This document shows positions 23,537 to 33,000 of a stretch of DNA of 64,000 nucleotides, piece after piece (position 1 is the stretch's first letter; each line of letters starts with the position of its first letter). Source of the DNA: Micromonospora citrea (GTDB lineage Bacteria > Actinomycetota > Actinomycetes > Mycobacteriales > Micromonosporaceae); NCBI RefSeq assembly GCF_900090315.1, contig NZ_FMHZ01000002.1, positions 2,458,501 to 2,522,500 on the forward strand, written 5' to 3'. The position numbers and the translations under genes were made by a program. The notes below the pieces were generated by a model. It searched no databases. It saw nothing but the letters and a program-made list of their open reading frames with translations, and was not told where the DNA came from.

Positions 23537-25519
23537 TCAGGCGGGGGTGGTGTGGGTGGCGCGGCGCTGGGCGAGGGTGGCGAAGGCCGACAGCGACTCC
23601 GGGTTGGCCAGGGCGCCCTTGGCCGCCGCCGAGTCCACCGGCGTGCCGGTGAGGATCTTCTTCACCGGCACCTCCAGCTTCTTGGCCGACAGGGTGCGCG
23701 GGACGGCCCGCACCTGGTGGATCTCGTCGGGCACGTGCCGCGGCGACAGGGCGGTACGCAGCTCTCGGCAGATTTTCCTCCGCAGCGGGTCGTCCAGCTC
23801 CAGCCCTTCGGCGAGCACCACGAAGAGCAGCAGCTCACCCGCGCCGCCCTCGTCGTCCTCCAGGTGCACCACGACCGAGTCGACGACCTCGTCGAGCCCC
23901 TCGACGACCGAGTAGAACTCGGCGGTGCCGAGGCGTACGCCGCCCCGGTTGAGGGTCGCGTCGGACCGGCCCGTGATCACGCAGCCGCCCCGCTCGTTGA
24001 TCGTGATCCAGTCGCCGTGCCGCCAGACGCCCGGGTAGAGGTCGAAGTAGGCCTCCCGGTAGCGCGTGCCGTCCGGGTCGTTCCAGAAGCCCACCGGCAT
24101 GCTCGGCATCGGCTCGGTGATCACCAGCTCGCCCAGCTCGCCCACGACCGGGGTGCCGTCGGCGGACCGGGCCTCCACCTTGGCGCCCAGCGCCCGGCAG
24201 GTGATCTCCCCGGCGTGCACCGCCAGCAGCGGCACGCCGCCGACGAAGCCGGTGCAGACGTCCGTGCCGCCGGAGAGCGACTGGAGCTGGAGGTCGTCGC
24301 CGACCGTCTCGTACACCCAGGTGAAGCCCTCGGCGGGCAGCGGCGCGCCGGTCGAGCCGACGCCACGCAGCGCGGACAGGTCGGCGACCTCCCGCGGCAC
24401 CAGCCCGGCCTTGCGGCAGGCCAGCAGGAACGGCGCGGAGGTGCCGAAGTACGTCGTGCCGGTCTCCTCGGCCAGCCGCCACAGCGCGCCCAGGTCGGGG
24501 TGGCCCGGGTTGCCGTCGAAGAGCACGATCGCCGCGCCCACCGCCGGCCCGGAGACCAGGAAGTTCCACATCATCCAGCCGGTGGTGGTGAACCAGAAGA
24601 ACCGGTCCGCCGGGCCCAGGTCGTGGTGCAGGGCCAGCATCTTCAGGTGCTCCAGCAGGATGCCGCCGTGGCCGTGCACGATCGGCTTGGGCAGGCCCGT
24701 GGTGCCGGAGGAGTAGAGCACGTAGAGCGGGTGGTCGAAGGCGACCGGGGTGAACGTCAGCGGCTCGTCGGTGTCGGCGGCCAGCTCCGACCAGGCCAGC
24801 GCGCCCTCGGGCGCAGCGCCGGCCGGGTCGAGGTAGGCGATGCCGACGGTGTGCTCCAGCGACGGCAGGGCGGCCCGGATCGCCGCCACCTCGCCCCGCC
24901 GGTCCACCGCCTTCTCGCCGTAGCGGTAGCCGTCCACCGCGACGAGCACCTTGGGCTCGATCTGCTGCCAGCGGTCGGTGACGCTGCGGGTGCCGAACTC
25001 GGGCGCGCAGGAGGAGAAGATCGCGCCCAGGCTGCTGGCGGCGAGCAGCAGCACGTACGTCTCGGGGATGTTCGGCGCGTACGCGGCCACCCGGTCCCCG
25101 GCGGCGACGCCGAGCCGGCGCAGCCCGGCCGCCACCCGGCGCACCTGCTCGCGCAGCTCGGCGGCGGTGAGGGTGACCGGCGCGCGGGTCTGGCCGTGCG
25201 CGATCACCACCGGGTCGTCGTCGGCCCGGCCGGGCATCCGCAGCACGTTCTCGGCGTAGTTGAGGGTGGCGCCGGGGAACCAGCGGGCGCCGGGCATTCC
25301 CCGGTCGGTCAGCGTGACGGTCGGCGGGGTGTGCGCGACGACCTCGAAGTGGTCCCAGACCGACCGCCAGAACGCCTCCAGGTCGGTGACCGACCAGCGC
25401 CACAGCGCGTCGTAGTCGGCGAAGTCCAGCCCCCGGTGCTCCCGCAGCCAGCGCAGGTAGCTCCCGATCCGGGACCGCTCGCTTACGTCCGCCGGCGGCG
25501 TCCACAGCACGTCACCCAC
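23537..25519 (-). CDS. Acetoacetate-CoA ligase
   Basis: 660-residue acyl-adenylate-forming ligase activating acetoacetate (ATP + acetoacetate + CoA). Typical N-terminus SRIGSYLRWLREHRGLDFADYDALWRWSV, the P-loop YSSGTTGLPKPIVHGHGG, HHDLGPADRFFWFTTTGWMMWN, the hinge TGRSDATLNRGGVR and the C-terminal catalytic lysine region RTLSAKKLEVPVKK are all present. GTG 25519 has GGGAGGGTGGAG just upstream. Probably used for ketone bodies and polyhydroxybutyrate-derived acetoacetate or leucine breakdown. Confidence 0.93.
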   Translation of the reverse strand: MGDVLWTPPADVSERSRIGSYLRWLREHRGLDFADYDALWRWSVTDLEAFWRSVWDHFEVVAHTPPTVTLTDRGMPGARWFPGATLNYAENVLRMPGRADDDPVVIAHGQTRAPVTLTAAELREQVRRVAAGLRRLGVAAGDRVAAYAPNIPETYVLLLAASSLGAIFSSCAPEFGTRSVTDRWQQIEPKVLVAVDGYRYGEKAVDRRGEVAAIRAALPSLEHTVGIAYLDPAGAAPEGALAWSELAADTDEPLTFTPVAFDHPLYVLYSSGTTGLPKPIVHGHGGILLEHLKMLALHHDLGPADRFFWFTTTGWMMWNFLVSGPAVGAAIVLFDGNPGHPDLGALWRLAEETGTTYFGTSAPFLLACRKAGLVPREVADLSALRGVGSTGAPLPAEGFTWVYETVGDDLQLQSLSGGTDVCTGFVGGVPLLAVHAGEITCRALGAKVEARSADGTPVVGELGELVITEPMPSMPVGFWNDPDGTRYREAYFDLYPGVWRHGDWITINERGGCVITGRSDATLNRGGVRLGTAEFYSVVEGLDEVVDSVVVHLEDDEGGAGELLLFVVLAEGLELDDPLRRKICRELRTALSPRHVPDEIHQVRAVPRTLSAKKLEVPVKKILTGTPVDSAAAKGALANPESLSAFATLAQRRATHTTPA

Positions 25520-25768
25520 TGCTCCACCCTCCCCTGGCCCCGCACGACACTGTGAAATGGGCCGTGGCGCCATCTTGCCCTACCTCGCAGCGCCATTCTC
25601 CGCACCCGGCCCCCGGCGGCGCACGTGCGGAGCCCACATGCCCCGCCGCCCACCTGTGTGGCCGGGGCGCACGGAAGGGCGCCTTCCCCATCGTTTCCGG
25701 CGCACATCCCGCGCGGTCGGGGCGCCTTCGCATCGTTTCGTGCAGGGCAGGCACCCATCCTCGCGCGG

Positions 25769-26287
25769 TCAGCCGGCGCGGTGGGCCTGGATGGCGCGGC
25801 GGCGGGCCAACCGGTGGGCGCGGCGGATCTCCGCCTCCCGGAACCGCCGCTCGTCCTCCGGGGTCTCCGGCAGCACCGGCCGGACCGGCCGCGGCGCGCC
25901 GCCGACGTCGACGCCCACGAAGACGAGGTACGCGGTGGCCACCAGCACCGGCTCGTCCTCGGCCGAGTCCCACCGCTCGGCCACCACCCGGACGCCCACC
26001 TCCATCGAGGTCTGCCCCGTCCAGTTCACCTGGGCGTGCGCGTGCACCAGGTCACCGACGCGGACCGCCTCGGCGAAGACGATCTCGTCGATGGCCGCCG
26101 TGACCGCCGTGCCGCCGCTGTGCCTGGCGGCCGCCGCGCCCGCCACGTCGTCGACGAACTTCATCAGCACGCCGCCGTGCACCGTGCCGTAGAGATTGAC
26201 GTCGACGGCGGTCATGATCCGGCTCAGGGTGACCCGGGAGTACGAGGTCGGCTTGCCGGCCGGGGCGGCGGAGGGGTGCTCGGTCAT
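25769..26287 (-). CDS. Acyl-CoA thioesterase (hotdog, BACH/YciA type)
   Basis: 172 residues with one hotdog domain: MTAVDVNLYGTVHGGVLMKFVDDVAGAAA includes the conserved Asn-Leu-x-Gly-T/V-HGG and catalytic Asp, and AIDEIVFAEAVRVGDLVHAHAQV follows. It hydrolyses acyl-CoA to fatty acid and CoA in the cytoplasm. Start MTEHPS is chosen over a longer upstream frame that overlaps the divergent gene. The C-terminus is strongly basic. 23 bp from the divergent membrane-protein gene. Confidence 0.87.
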   Translation of the reverse strand: MTEHPSAAPAGKPTSYSRVTLSRIMTAVDVNLYGTVHGGVLMKFVDDVAGAAAARHSGGTAVTAAIDEIVFAEAVRVGDLVHAHAQVNWTGQTSMEVGVRVVAERWDSAEDEPVLVATAYLVFVGVDVGGAPRPVRPVLPETPEDERRFREAEIRRAHRLARRRAIQAHRAG

Positions 26288-26310
26288 GTCGGAAACGGTA
26301 CGGTGCGCGG

Positions 26311-26958
26311 ATGCGACATCTCTGGAGCTTCCTCGCCGGGTTGGTGGTGGCACCCGTCACGTGGGTGCTGGTCACGCTCGGGCAGGACGGGTCGGCGGGC
26401 ACCGTCGACCGTTGGGTCGAGATCGGCACGTCCAACTCGGCCAATCTCATCGAGCCTGCCGTCTACCTCGCCGTCGGCGGGATCCTGCTCGGCCTGCTCG
26501 GCACGCTGCGCATCTCACCGCTCGGCCCGCTGGTGGCCGGGCTGCTGCTCGCCGCCCCGTACGTGGGGATGTTCGCCGCGCCCTTCGAGGTGCGCGACCG
26601 CATCCCGGACGGCTGGAAGGTCTTCGGCGACCCCCTGCCGCTGCACCGGCCGGTGGAGAACGGCACCCTGTTCCTGATCGGCCTGCTCCTGGTCATGGCG
26701 ACGTTCAGCGGGCAGCGCTGGCGCCGCTGGCCCCGGCCGGTGACCGAGCCGACGCCGGCCACCGCGTCCGGCCCGGAGCGGGACGACTTCACGCTGACCG
26801 ACTGGCCCTCGACCGACCGGGACACCGCCCCGCTGACCCTCGGCTACCCGGACCCGACGCCGACCGAGCCGCTGCCCCGCCGCACCGGCGGCGAGTCGCC
26901 GTGGTCGGCGCCGCCGCGTACGGGCAACCGACCGGAGGACACGACCGAGATCCGGTGA
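26311..26958 (+). CDS. Four-helix membrane protein of unknown function
   Basis: 215 residues with about four membrane helices (residues 5-27, 45-66, 70-92, 118-134) and a Pro/Thr/Asp-rich tail. No recognised domain. Found beside a thioesterase and an acyl-CoA dehydrogenase, which may be coincidental. The ATG is only 23 bp from the divergent thioesterase start, so the promoters must overlap. Confidence 0.78.
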   Translation: MRHLWSFLAGLVVAPVTWVLVTLGQDGSAGTVDRWVEIGTSNSANLIEPAVYLAVGGILLGLLGTLRISPLGPLVAGLLLAAPYVGMFAAPFEVRDRIPDGWKVFGDPLPLHRPVENGTLFLIGLLLVMATFSGQRWRRWPRPVTEPTPATASGPERDDFTLTDWPSTDRDTAPLTLGYPDPTPTEPLPRRTGGESPWSAPPRTGNRPEDTTEIR

Positions 26959-26965
26959 CGCACGC

Positions 26966-26994
26966 CGGGCGGGCCGGAACTCCCGGCCCGCCCG
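26966..26994. terminator. 12-bp hairpin between convergent genes
   Basis: Arms CGGGCGGGCCGG and CCGGCCCGCCCG with loop AACTC sit between the membrane protein and the acyl-CoA dehydrogenase, which both end within 10 bp. A symmetrical bidirectional terminator. Confidence 0.75.
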
Positions 26995-27003
26995 CCGACC
27001 GGC

Positions 27004-28167
27004 TCAGCCCTTGAGGAGCTGGCGGGCCATCACGATGCGCTGCACCTGGTTGGTGCCCTCGTAGATCTGGGTGATCTTGGCGTCCCGCATCATCCGCTCG
27101 ACCGGGTAGTCGCGGGTGTAGCCGTAGCCGCCGAGCAGCTGGACGGCGTCGGTGGTGATCTCCATGGCCGCGTCCGAGGCGAAGCACTTGGCCGCCGCGC
27201 CGAAGTAGGTGAGATCGGCGTCGCCGCGCTCGGACCTGCCGGCCGCCGCGTACGTCAACTGCCGGGCCGCCTCCAGCTTCATGCCCATGTCGGCCAGCAT
27301 GAACTGGACGCCCTGGAACTCGGCGACCGCCTTGCCGAACTGCTTGCGCTCCTGCACGTAGCCCTTGGCGTAGTCCAGCGCCCCCTGGGCGATGCCGACG
27401 GCCTGCGCCGCGATGGTGACCCGGGTGTGGTCGAGGGTCTTCATGGCGGTGGCGAAGCCGGTGCCCTCGGCGCCGATCATGCGGTCCGCCGGAATCCGGA
27501 CGTTGTCCAGGTAGACCTCGCGGGTCGGCGAGCCCTTGATGCCGAGCTTCTTCTCCGGCGCGCCGAAGCTGACCCCGGCGTCGGACTTCTCGACCACGAA
27601 GGCGGAGATGCCCCGGGACCGGGCGGACGGGTCGGTCACCGCGAAGACGGTGTAGAACTCCGAGACCCCCGCGTTGGTGATCCAGCGCTTGACGCCGTTG
27701 AGCACCCAGTGATCGCCGTCACGTACGGCGCGCGTGGTCATCGAGGCCGCGTCGCTGCCCGCCTCCGGCTCGGAGAGGCAGTACGAGAACATCGCGTCGC
27801 CGGCCGCGACCGGGGTCAGGTACTTCCGCTTGAGCTCCTCGGAGCCCGCCAGCAGCAGCGGCATGGTGCCGAGCTTGTTGACCGCCGGGATCAGCGAGGA
27901 CGAGGCGCAGGCGCGCGCGACCTCCTCGATCACGATGGCCGTGGCCAGGGCGTCCGCCCCCGCGCCGCCGTACTCGGCGAGGATGTGCGGGGCGTGGAAG
28001 TCCGCGGCGCGCAGCGCGTCGTAGGACGCCTTCGGGAACTCACCGGTCTCGTCCGCCTCGGCGGCGTGCGGCGCCACCTTGGCCGCACAGACCTCACGGA
28101 CCGCCTCCCGGATCGCCTCGTGCTCCTCGGGCAACCGGTAGACGTCGAACGACTGCTCTGCGGCCAT
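27004..28167 (-). CDS. Acyl-CoA dehydrogenase
   Basis: 387-residue FAD enzyme of beta-oxidation type (short/medium chain or branched chain). Motifs: FSYCLSEPEAGSDAASMTT (FAD/substrate), LNGVKRWITNAG, and catalytic Glu370 in YEGTNQVQRIVMARQ. The ATG follows GGGAGGGG. Divergent from ugd with a 246-bp control region that carries an extended inverted repeat. Substrate chain length not determinable. Confidence 0.93.
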   Translation of the reverse strand: MAAEQSFDVYRLPEEHEAIREAVREVCAAKVAPHAAEADETGEFPKASYDALRAADFHAPHILAEYGGAGADALATAIVIEEVARACASSSLIPAVNKLGTMPLLLAGSEELKRKYLTPVAAGDAMFSYCLSEPEAGSDAASMTTRAVRDGDHWVLNGVKRWITNAGVSEFYTVFAVTDPSARSRGISAFVVEKSDAGVSFGAPEKKLGIKGSPTREVYLDNVRIPADRMIGAEGTGFATAMKTLDHTRVTIAAQAVGIAQGALDYAKGYVQERKQFGKAVAEFQGVQFMLADMGMKLEAARQLTYAAAGRSERGDADLTYFGAAAKCFASDAAMEITTDAVQLLGGYGYTRDYPVERMMRDAKITQIYEGTNQVQRIVMARQLLKG

Positions 28168-28188
28168 GTCGGCCCCTCCCCTTCACCG

Positions 28189-28245
28189 CTATCATGCGCA
28201 GTCTGTAGCGTCTCCTGACCGCCGACGGCGCAGACTGAAGGATAG
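28189..28245. promoter_or_regulatory. Extended inverted repeat between acyl-CoA dehydrogenase and ugd
   Basis: CTATC and CAGTCTG on the left face CAGACTG and GATAG on the right, 57 bp overall, close to the dehydrogenase start. It may be an operator or a leader hairpin of that gene. Confidence 0.45.
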
Positions 28246-28413
28246 CGACCACCTCAGGTGATGTTACCGCCGCGTAGGCTAGGCCACGACGCGCGTCGAC
28301 GCCGCCCGGCGATGATGGAAGTGACAGGCATAGAGTCCCTCCGGTGCCCGCCCAGGCGCCGCAGCAGAACGCGACGCGACGACGCGACGCCAGCGCGAGC
28401 GGAGAAGACAGGC

Positions 28414-29841
28414 GTGACGATCCCGTACCCGAACACCCAGCCGATGCCCGCCATCGCCGCGGTGACGCCCCCCTCGGGCGCGCAGCGACCGCGGGTGACA
28501 TTCCTGGGCACCGGCTACCTCGGTGCGACCTACGCCATCTGCTATGCCGAACTGGGCTACGAGGTTCTCGGCTTCGACGTCGACGCCGACAAGATCGCCA
28601 TGCTGAACGCCGGCGAGGTGCCGATCCACGAGCCCGGCCTGGACGAGCTGCTCAAGCGCAACCTGACGGCCGGACGGCTGCGGTTCAGCACGGACATCGC
28701 CGAGACGGCCGACTTCGGCGACGTGCACTTCATCTGCGTCGGCACGCCGCAGCGCGCCGACGGCATGGGCGCCGACCTGTCGTACGTCGAGGCGTCGGTC
28801 ACCAGCCTGGCCCAGCACCTGACCCGCAAGGCGCTGATCGTCGGCAAGTCGACCGTCCCGGTCGGCACCGCCGAGTGGGTCGAGCAGCTGGTCAGCAAGC
28901 ACACCCCCGCCGACCTGGGCGTCGAGGTGGCGTGGAGCCCCGAGTTCCTCCAGGAGGGCTTCGCCGTCGACGACGTGCTGCGGCCCAACCGGATCGTCGT
29001 GGGCGTCAAGAGCGAGTGGGCCAACGGCATGCTCTACGCCGCCCACAAGGGCGTCTTCGACCTGGCCGCCACGGAGGACCGCGAGGTGCCCCTGGTGGTC
29101 ACCGACTTCGCCACCGCCGAGCTGGTCAAGGTCGCCGCGAACGCGTTCCTCGCCACCAAGATCTCCTTCATCAACGCGATGGCCGAGGTCTGCGAGGCCG
29201 CCGGCGGCGACGTCACCCACCTCGCCCGGGCCATCGGCTTCGACCCGCGCATCGGCAACCGCTTCCTCCAGGCCGGGCTCGGCTTCGGCGGGGCCTGCCT
29301 GCCGAAGGACATCCGGGCCTTCCAGGCCCGCGCCCAGGAGCTCGGCGCCGGTGAGGCGCTGCGCTTCCTGCACGAGGTCGACCTGATCAACATGCGCCGC
29401 CGGACCCGGGTCGTCCAGCTCGCCGCCGAGCTGCTCGGCCGCCGGTCCGGGCCGGCCGGGCCGGACCTCTCCGGCACCCGGGTCGCCGTGCTCGGCGCGA
29501 CGTTCAAGCCCAACACCGACGACGTACGCGACGCGCCCGCGCTCGCCGTCGCCTCGCTGCTGCGCAAGGCCGGCGCGGACGTGCACGTCTACGACCCGCA
29601 GGGCATGGAGCGGGCCCGCGCGGTGGCTCCCGAGCTGGTCTACGAGCCCGGCATCAACGAGGCCGTGACCGACGCCGACCTGGTCTGCGTGCTCACCGAG
29701 TGGGCCGACTTCCGCAACGCCGACCCCGTCGCCCTCGGCGAGCTGGCCGCCGGCCGCAAGGTGGTCGACGGGCGCAACTGCCTGGATTCGGCACTGTGGA
29801 CGCAGGCCGGCTGGGAATACCGGGGCATGGGCCGCCCCTGA
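28414..29841 (+). CDS. ugd: UDP-glucose 6-dehydrogenase
   Basis: 475-residue UDP-glucose/GDP-mannose dehydrogenase family protein. N-terminal NAD fold VTFLGTGYLGATYAICYAELGYEVLGFDVD, the KSTVPVGTAEWV and SPEFLQEGFAVDDVLRPNRIVVG motifs, and the catalytic Cys in GFGGACLPKDIRAF. It oxidises UDP-glucose to UDP-glucuronate for envelope polysaccharide. GTG 28414 after GGAGAAG is chosen; ATG 28444 is an alternative that drops ten poorly conserved residues. Confidence 0.93.
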   Translation: MTIPYPNTQPMPAIAAVTPPSGAQRPRVTFLGTGYLGATYAICYAELGYEVLGFDVDADKIAMLNAGEVPIHEPGLDELLKRNLTAGRLRFSTDIAETADFGDVHFICVGTPQRADGMGADLSYVEASVTSLAQHLTRKALIVGKSTVPVGTAEWVEQLVSKHTPADLGVEVAWSPEFLQEGFAVDDVLRPNRIVVGVKSEWANGMLYAAHKGVFDLAATEDREVPLVVTDFATAELVKVAANAFLATKISFINAMAEVCEAAGGDVTHLARAIGFDPRIGNRFLQAGLGFGGACLPKDIRAFQARAQELGAGEALRFLHEVDLINMRRRTRVVQLAAELLGRRSGPAGPDLSGTRVAVLGATFKPNTDDVRDAPALAVASLLRKAGADVHVYDPQGMERARAVAPELVYEPGINEAVTDADLVCVLTEWADFRNADPVALGELAAGRKVVDGRNCLDSALWTQAGWEYRGMGRP

Positions 29842-29852
29842 CCGACGACGAC

Positions 29853-29901
29853 CGGACGGCCGGCCGTGGAGCACGCTCCGCGACCGGCCGTTCGCCGTCC
29901 G
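29853..29901 (+). terminator. Hairpin terminator after ugd
   Basis: Outer stem CGGACGGC/GCCGTCCG encloses a second GGCCG/CGGCC stem with a GGAGC/GCTCC core, 11 bp after the ugd stop. Confidence 0.6.
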
Positions 29902-30004
29902 CGTGGACGATCTCTGCCCCGGACCCGCCGACAACTGTCGAAATCCGCGCCCGCATTGGGCATGCTGCGATGGTGGGAGTCCACAGTGCGGGTGGAGGGG
30001 TGTC

Positions 30005-33000
30005 GTGGCGAGCTTTCAGTGCTCCTCGTGCGGCCGGGAGATCAAGCCGGCCGTCAGCTGCCCGCACTGCGGCGCGCACCAGCCACAGTGGGTCGAGCAC
30101 CTGGCGGAGATCGAGCGGTCCATAGCGGAGATGAAGGCCCGCGAGGCCGCCATCGCCAGCGAGCAGCGCCAGATCGCCGCCAAGATGCAGGCCGCGCTCT
30201 TCCAGCGCGACATCCTCGCCCACGCCGGCGAGGAACGCCTCAAGCAGGCCACCCGTCCGCGTAGGGTGCTGCGCCGCCGGCCCGGCCGCCGGCCGCCCAC
30301 CGCCGCCACCGGCGCCCCACCCCGGGTCCCCCGGCAGGGCACCCCGTCCGCCCCCGACGACCCGCCCCCGCCGCCGGAGGCCACCTGGCTGGACGCCGAC
30401 GACCCCGAGAACCCGCCGGAGGCGTCCTCCCGCGAGGTGCAGAACATCCCCCTCGGGCTCGGCGCGCTGCTGCTCGGCGTCGCCGCCGTCGTCTTCGCCG
30501 CGGTGGCCACCAGCTCGATGGACGCGCTGGCCCGGCTGGGCATCCTGCTGCTCGCCACCGTGCTGATGCTGCTCGCCCCGCCGGTGCTGGCGCGGCGCGG
30601 TCTCACCTCCACCGCCGAGACCATCTCCGCGGTCGGCCTGCTGCTGGTGCCGCTCGCCGGCTACGCGCTGTGGGCGGTGGACCGGATCGGCAACGGCGGC
30701 ACCTCGGGCGCGATCTTCGCCGGCGTCATCTTCGCCGTCACCGCCGGCGTCTCCTTCGGCTACGCCGGCTGGACGGGCCTGCGCGCGCCCCGGTTCGCCA
30801 CCGTGCTGGCCGCCCAGCCGGTGCTGCCACTGCTGGCGTACGACCGGATCACCGGCCCGGGTGGCTGGGCGCTGGTGCTGACCGCGGTGGCCGTGCTCGA
30901 CCTCTGGCTGGCCCGCTCCCCGGTGACCGTGGAGCGGGCGGTGCGCCAAGACCTGCCCGAGCCGCCCCCCGCCCCGGCCGCGCCGACGGCGCCCCGGCAG
31001 CGCCGTGCCGAGGGCCGGCCGGAGGGGGCGCCGGAGGAGACCGGCGAGGTGCTCGACGGCGCGCTGCCGGAGCAGGAGCCGGCCCCGGCCGCCCGTCCGG
31101 TGCCGTGGCTGCGCGAGCTGACCTGGGCGCTGCACGGCGTGGCGGTCGCCGTCGCCCTCGCGTACGCCGTCACCGCCCTGCTGCGCGCGACGACCGTGCC
31201 GGCCGCGGCGGGCGCGGGGCTGGTGCTGCTGCTGGCCGCCGCCGTGGGCCTGGCCGGGACGCTGGCGCTGCGTCGGCCGCCCCTGCCCGACCTCGGCGCC
31301 GGGATCTTCACCCTCGCCGTGATCGGCGCCCTGAGCCGGGTCGCCTCGGTGGCGCTGCCCGGCCGGGCGCTGCTGCTGATCGCGGCGGTCATCACGGTCA
31401 CCGGGCTGGCGGTCCGGGCGGTCCCGGAGGCCGCCCGGCGCGGGCCGCAGCTCGCCTCGGCGGTGGCGCTCACGGTGAGCGGCGTGGTGGTCGCCGGCGG
31501 CGCGCTGCGCGCCGGGGTCGCCCCCGTCCGCGCCGCCCTGCCGGCGTGGGCGGCCGACCTGGGCCACCACCCCGCCGAGCTGTCCGCGGCGGTCGGCCCG
31601 GCCGCCTGGCAGCTCGCCGCGAGCGCCTTCCTGCTGACCGTGGCCGCCGTGCTGGCCCTGCCGCCGGAGATCCGCCGGGAGTTCGCGGTGGTGGGCGCGG
31701 CGCTGACGGCGCTCGCCGTGCCGGCGTCGTTCGGTCTCGGGTGGGCGGTGGCGCCCTGGCCGATGGTGCTGACCGCGATCGGCATCGGGGTGGTCGGGCT
31801 CTCCGCGCGGACCGGGCGGGCCGCCGTGGCGCACGCCGCCGCCGCGGCCGGCGTCGGCCTGTTCGGCGCGGGCGCCGCCCTGGCCCGCCCCGCGCTGACC
31901 AGCGCGGTCCTGCTCGCCCTCTTCGCCGCCGGGGTGCTGGTCGCCGTGGCGCCCCGGATGCGGCTCGCCCCGGCCGCCGCCGACACCGTCTCGGCCTGGG
32001 CCGCCGGCGGCGCGGCGTTCGCGCTGCCGGGCGCGGTCGCGGCCTTCGTCGCGGCCACCGTGCCGACCGATCCGACGCCCACCCCGGCGAGCCTGCGCGA
32101 GGCCACCGTGCCGGTGCTGGCCGCCACCTTCCTGGCGGTCTGCGTCACCCTCGGCTACGCCGCCATCGTGCAGGTCTCCCAGCGGCGCATCGCGGCGCCG
32201 CTGGCCGTGGGCACCGCCCTCGGCGCGGTCGTGGTCACCGCCGCCGCGTTCGGCGCCCCGGGCGCCACCGCCGCCGACGCCTGGGTCGGCGGGCTGCTGC
32301 TCGTCGCCGCCGCGATGGTGGTCTTCGCCGGCCCCATCGACGCGGGCCGACGCTCCGACCTCACCCTGGACGGCTCCGACCTCGCCGCCGCGGCGGTCAC
32401 CGCCGCCCTGATCGCCACCCTGGCCCGGATCGCGGCCGTGCTCACCCCCGGCGGGCAGCTCGCCGTCGCCGCCGGGCTGGTGCTGGTGGTCGCCGTGGCC
32501 GCCCGGGCGATGCCCGAGGAGTGGCGGCGCGGGCCGATCCTCGGCATCGCCGTCGGCGGCGTGCTGATCGGGCTGCTGGCCGGCTGGAGCGCCCTGCGGG
32601 GTGGGTGGGGCGTCCTCGCCACCCCGGGCCCCATCTGGGCCGGCGACCTGACCGGCTGGCCGGCCGCCCCGACCGGCGGGTCCACGTGGCAGGCTCCCGT
32701 CGCGCTGGCCCTGCTCGGGGTCGCCGCCGCGGTCCTGCTGCCGCCACCGTGGAAGTACGACGTGTCCGGCGGCGCGGCCGTGCTCGCCACGATCGGCGCG
32801 CCGGCCGCGTTCGACCTGCCGTGGTGGTCGCCGGTCCTGGTCGGCGGCATGGTCGCCACCGTCTTCGGGATGGCCGCCGTGGCCGCGGTCGACCCGCGCG
32901 CCGGACTGTCCCGGGCGGTCGTGGCCGGCGTGGTCGCCCTGCACGCCGCCGGGGCCGGCCTGGTCCGGCCGTGGACGACCGCGCTGGCGCTGGGCAGCAT

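Noticed and set aside
25676..25765. Imperfect direct repeat of GGGCGCCTTC...CATCGTTTC between the acetoacetate ligase and thioesterase genes
   Set aside because: Only two short copies about 42 bp apart with mismatches; too weak to claim as an element.
28258..28413. N-terminal extension of UDP-glucose dehydrogenase by 52 residues
   Set aside because: The extension is Arg-rich and unlike the family; GTG 28414 has a good Shine-Dalgarno and begins close to the NAD-binding fold.
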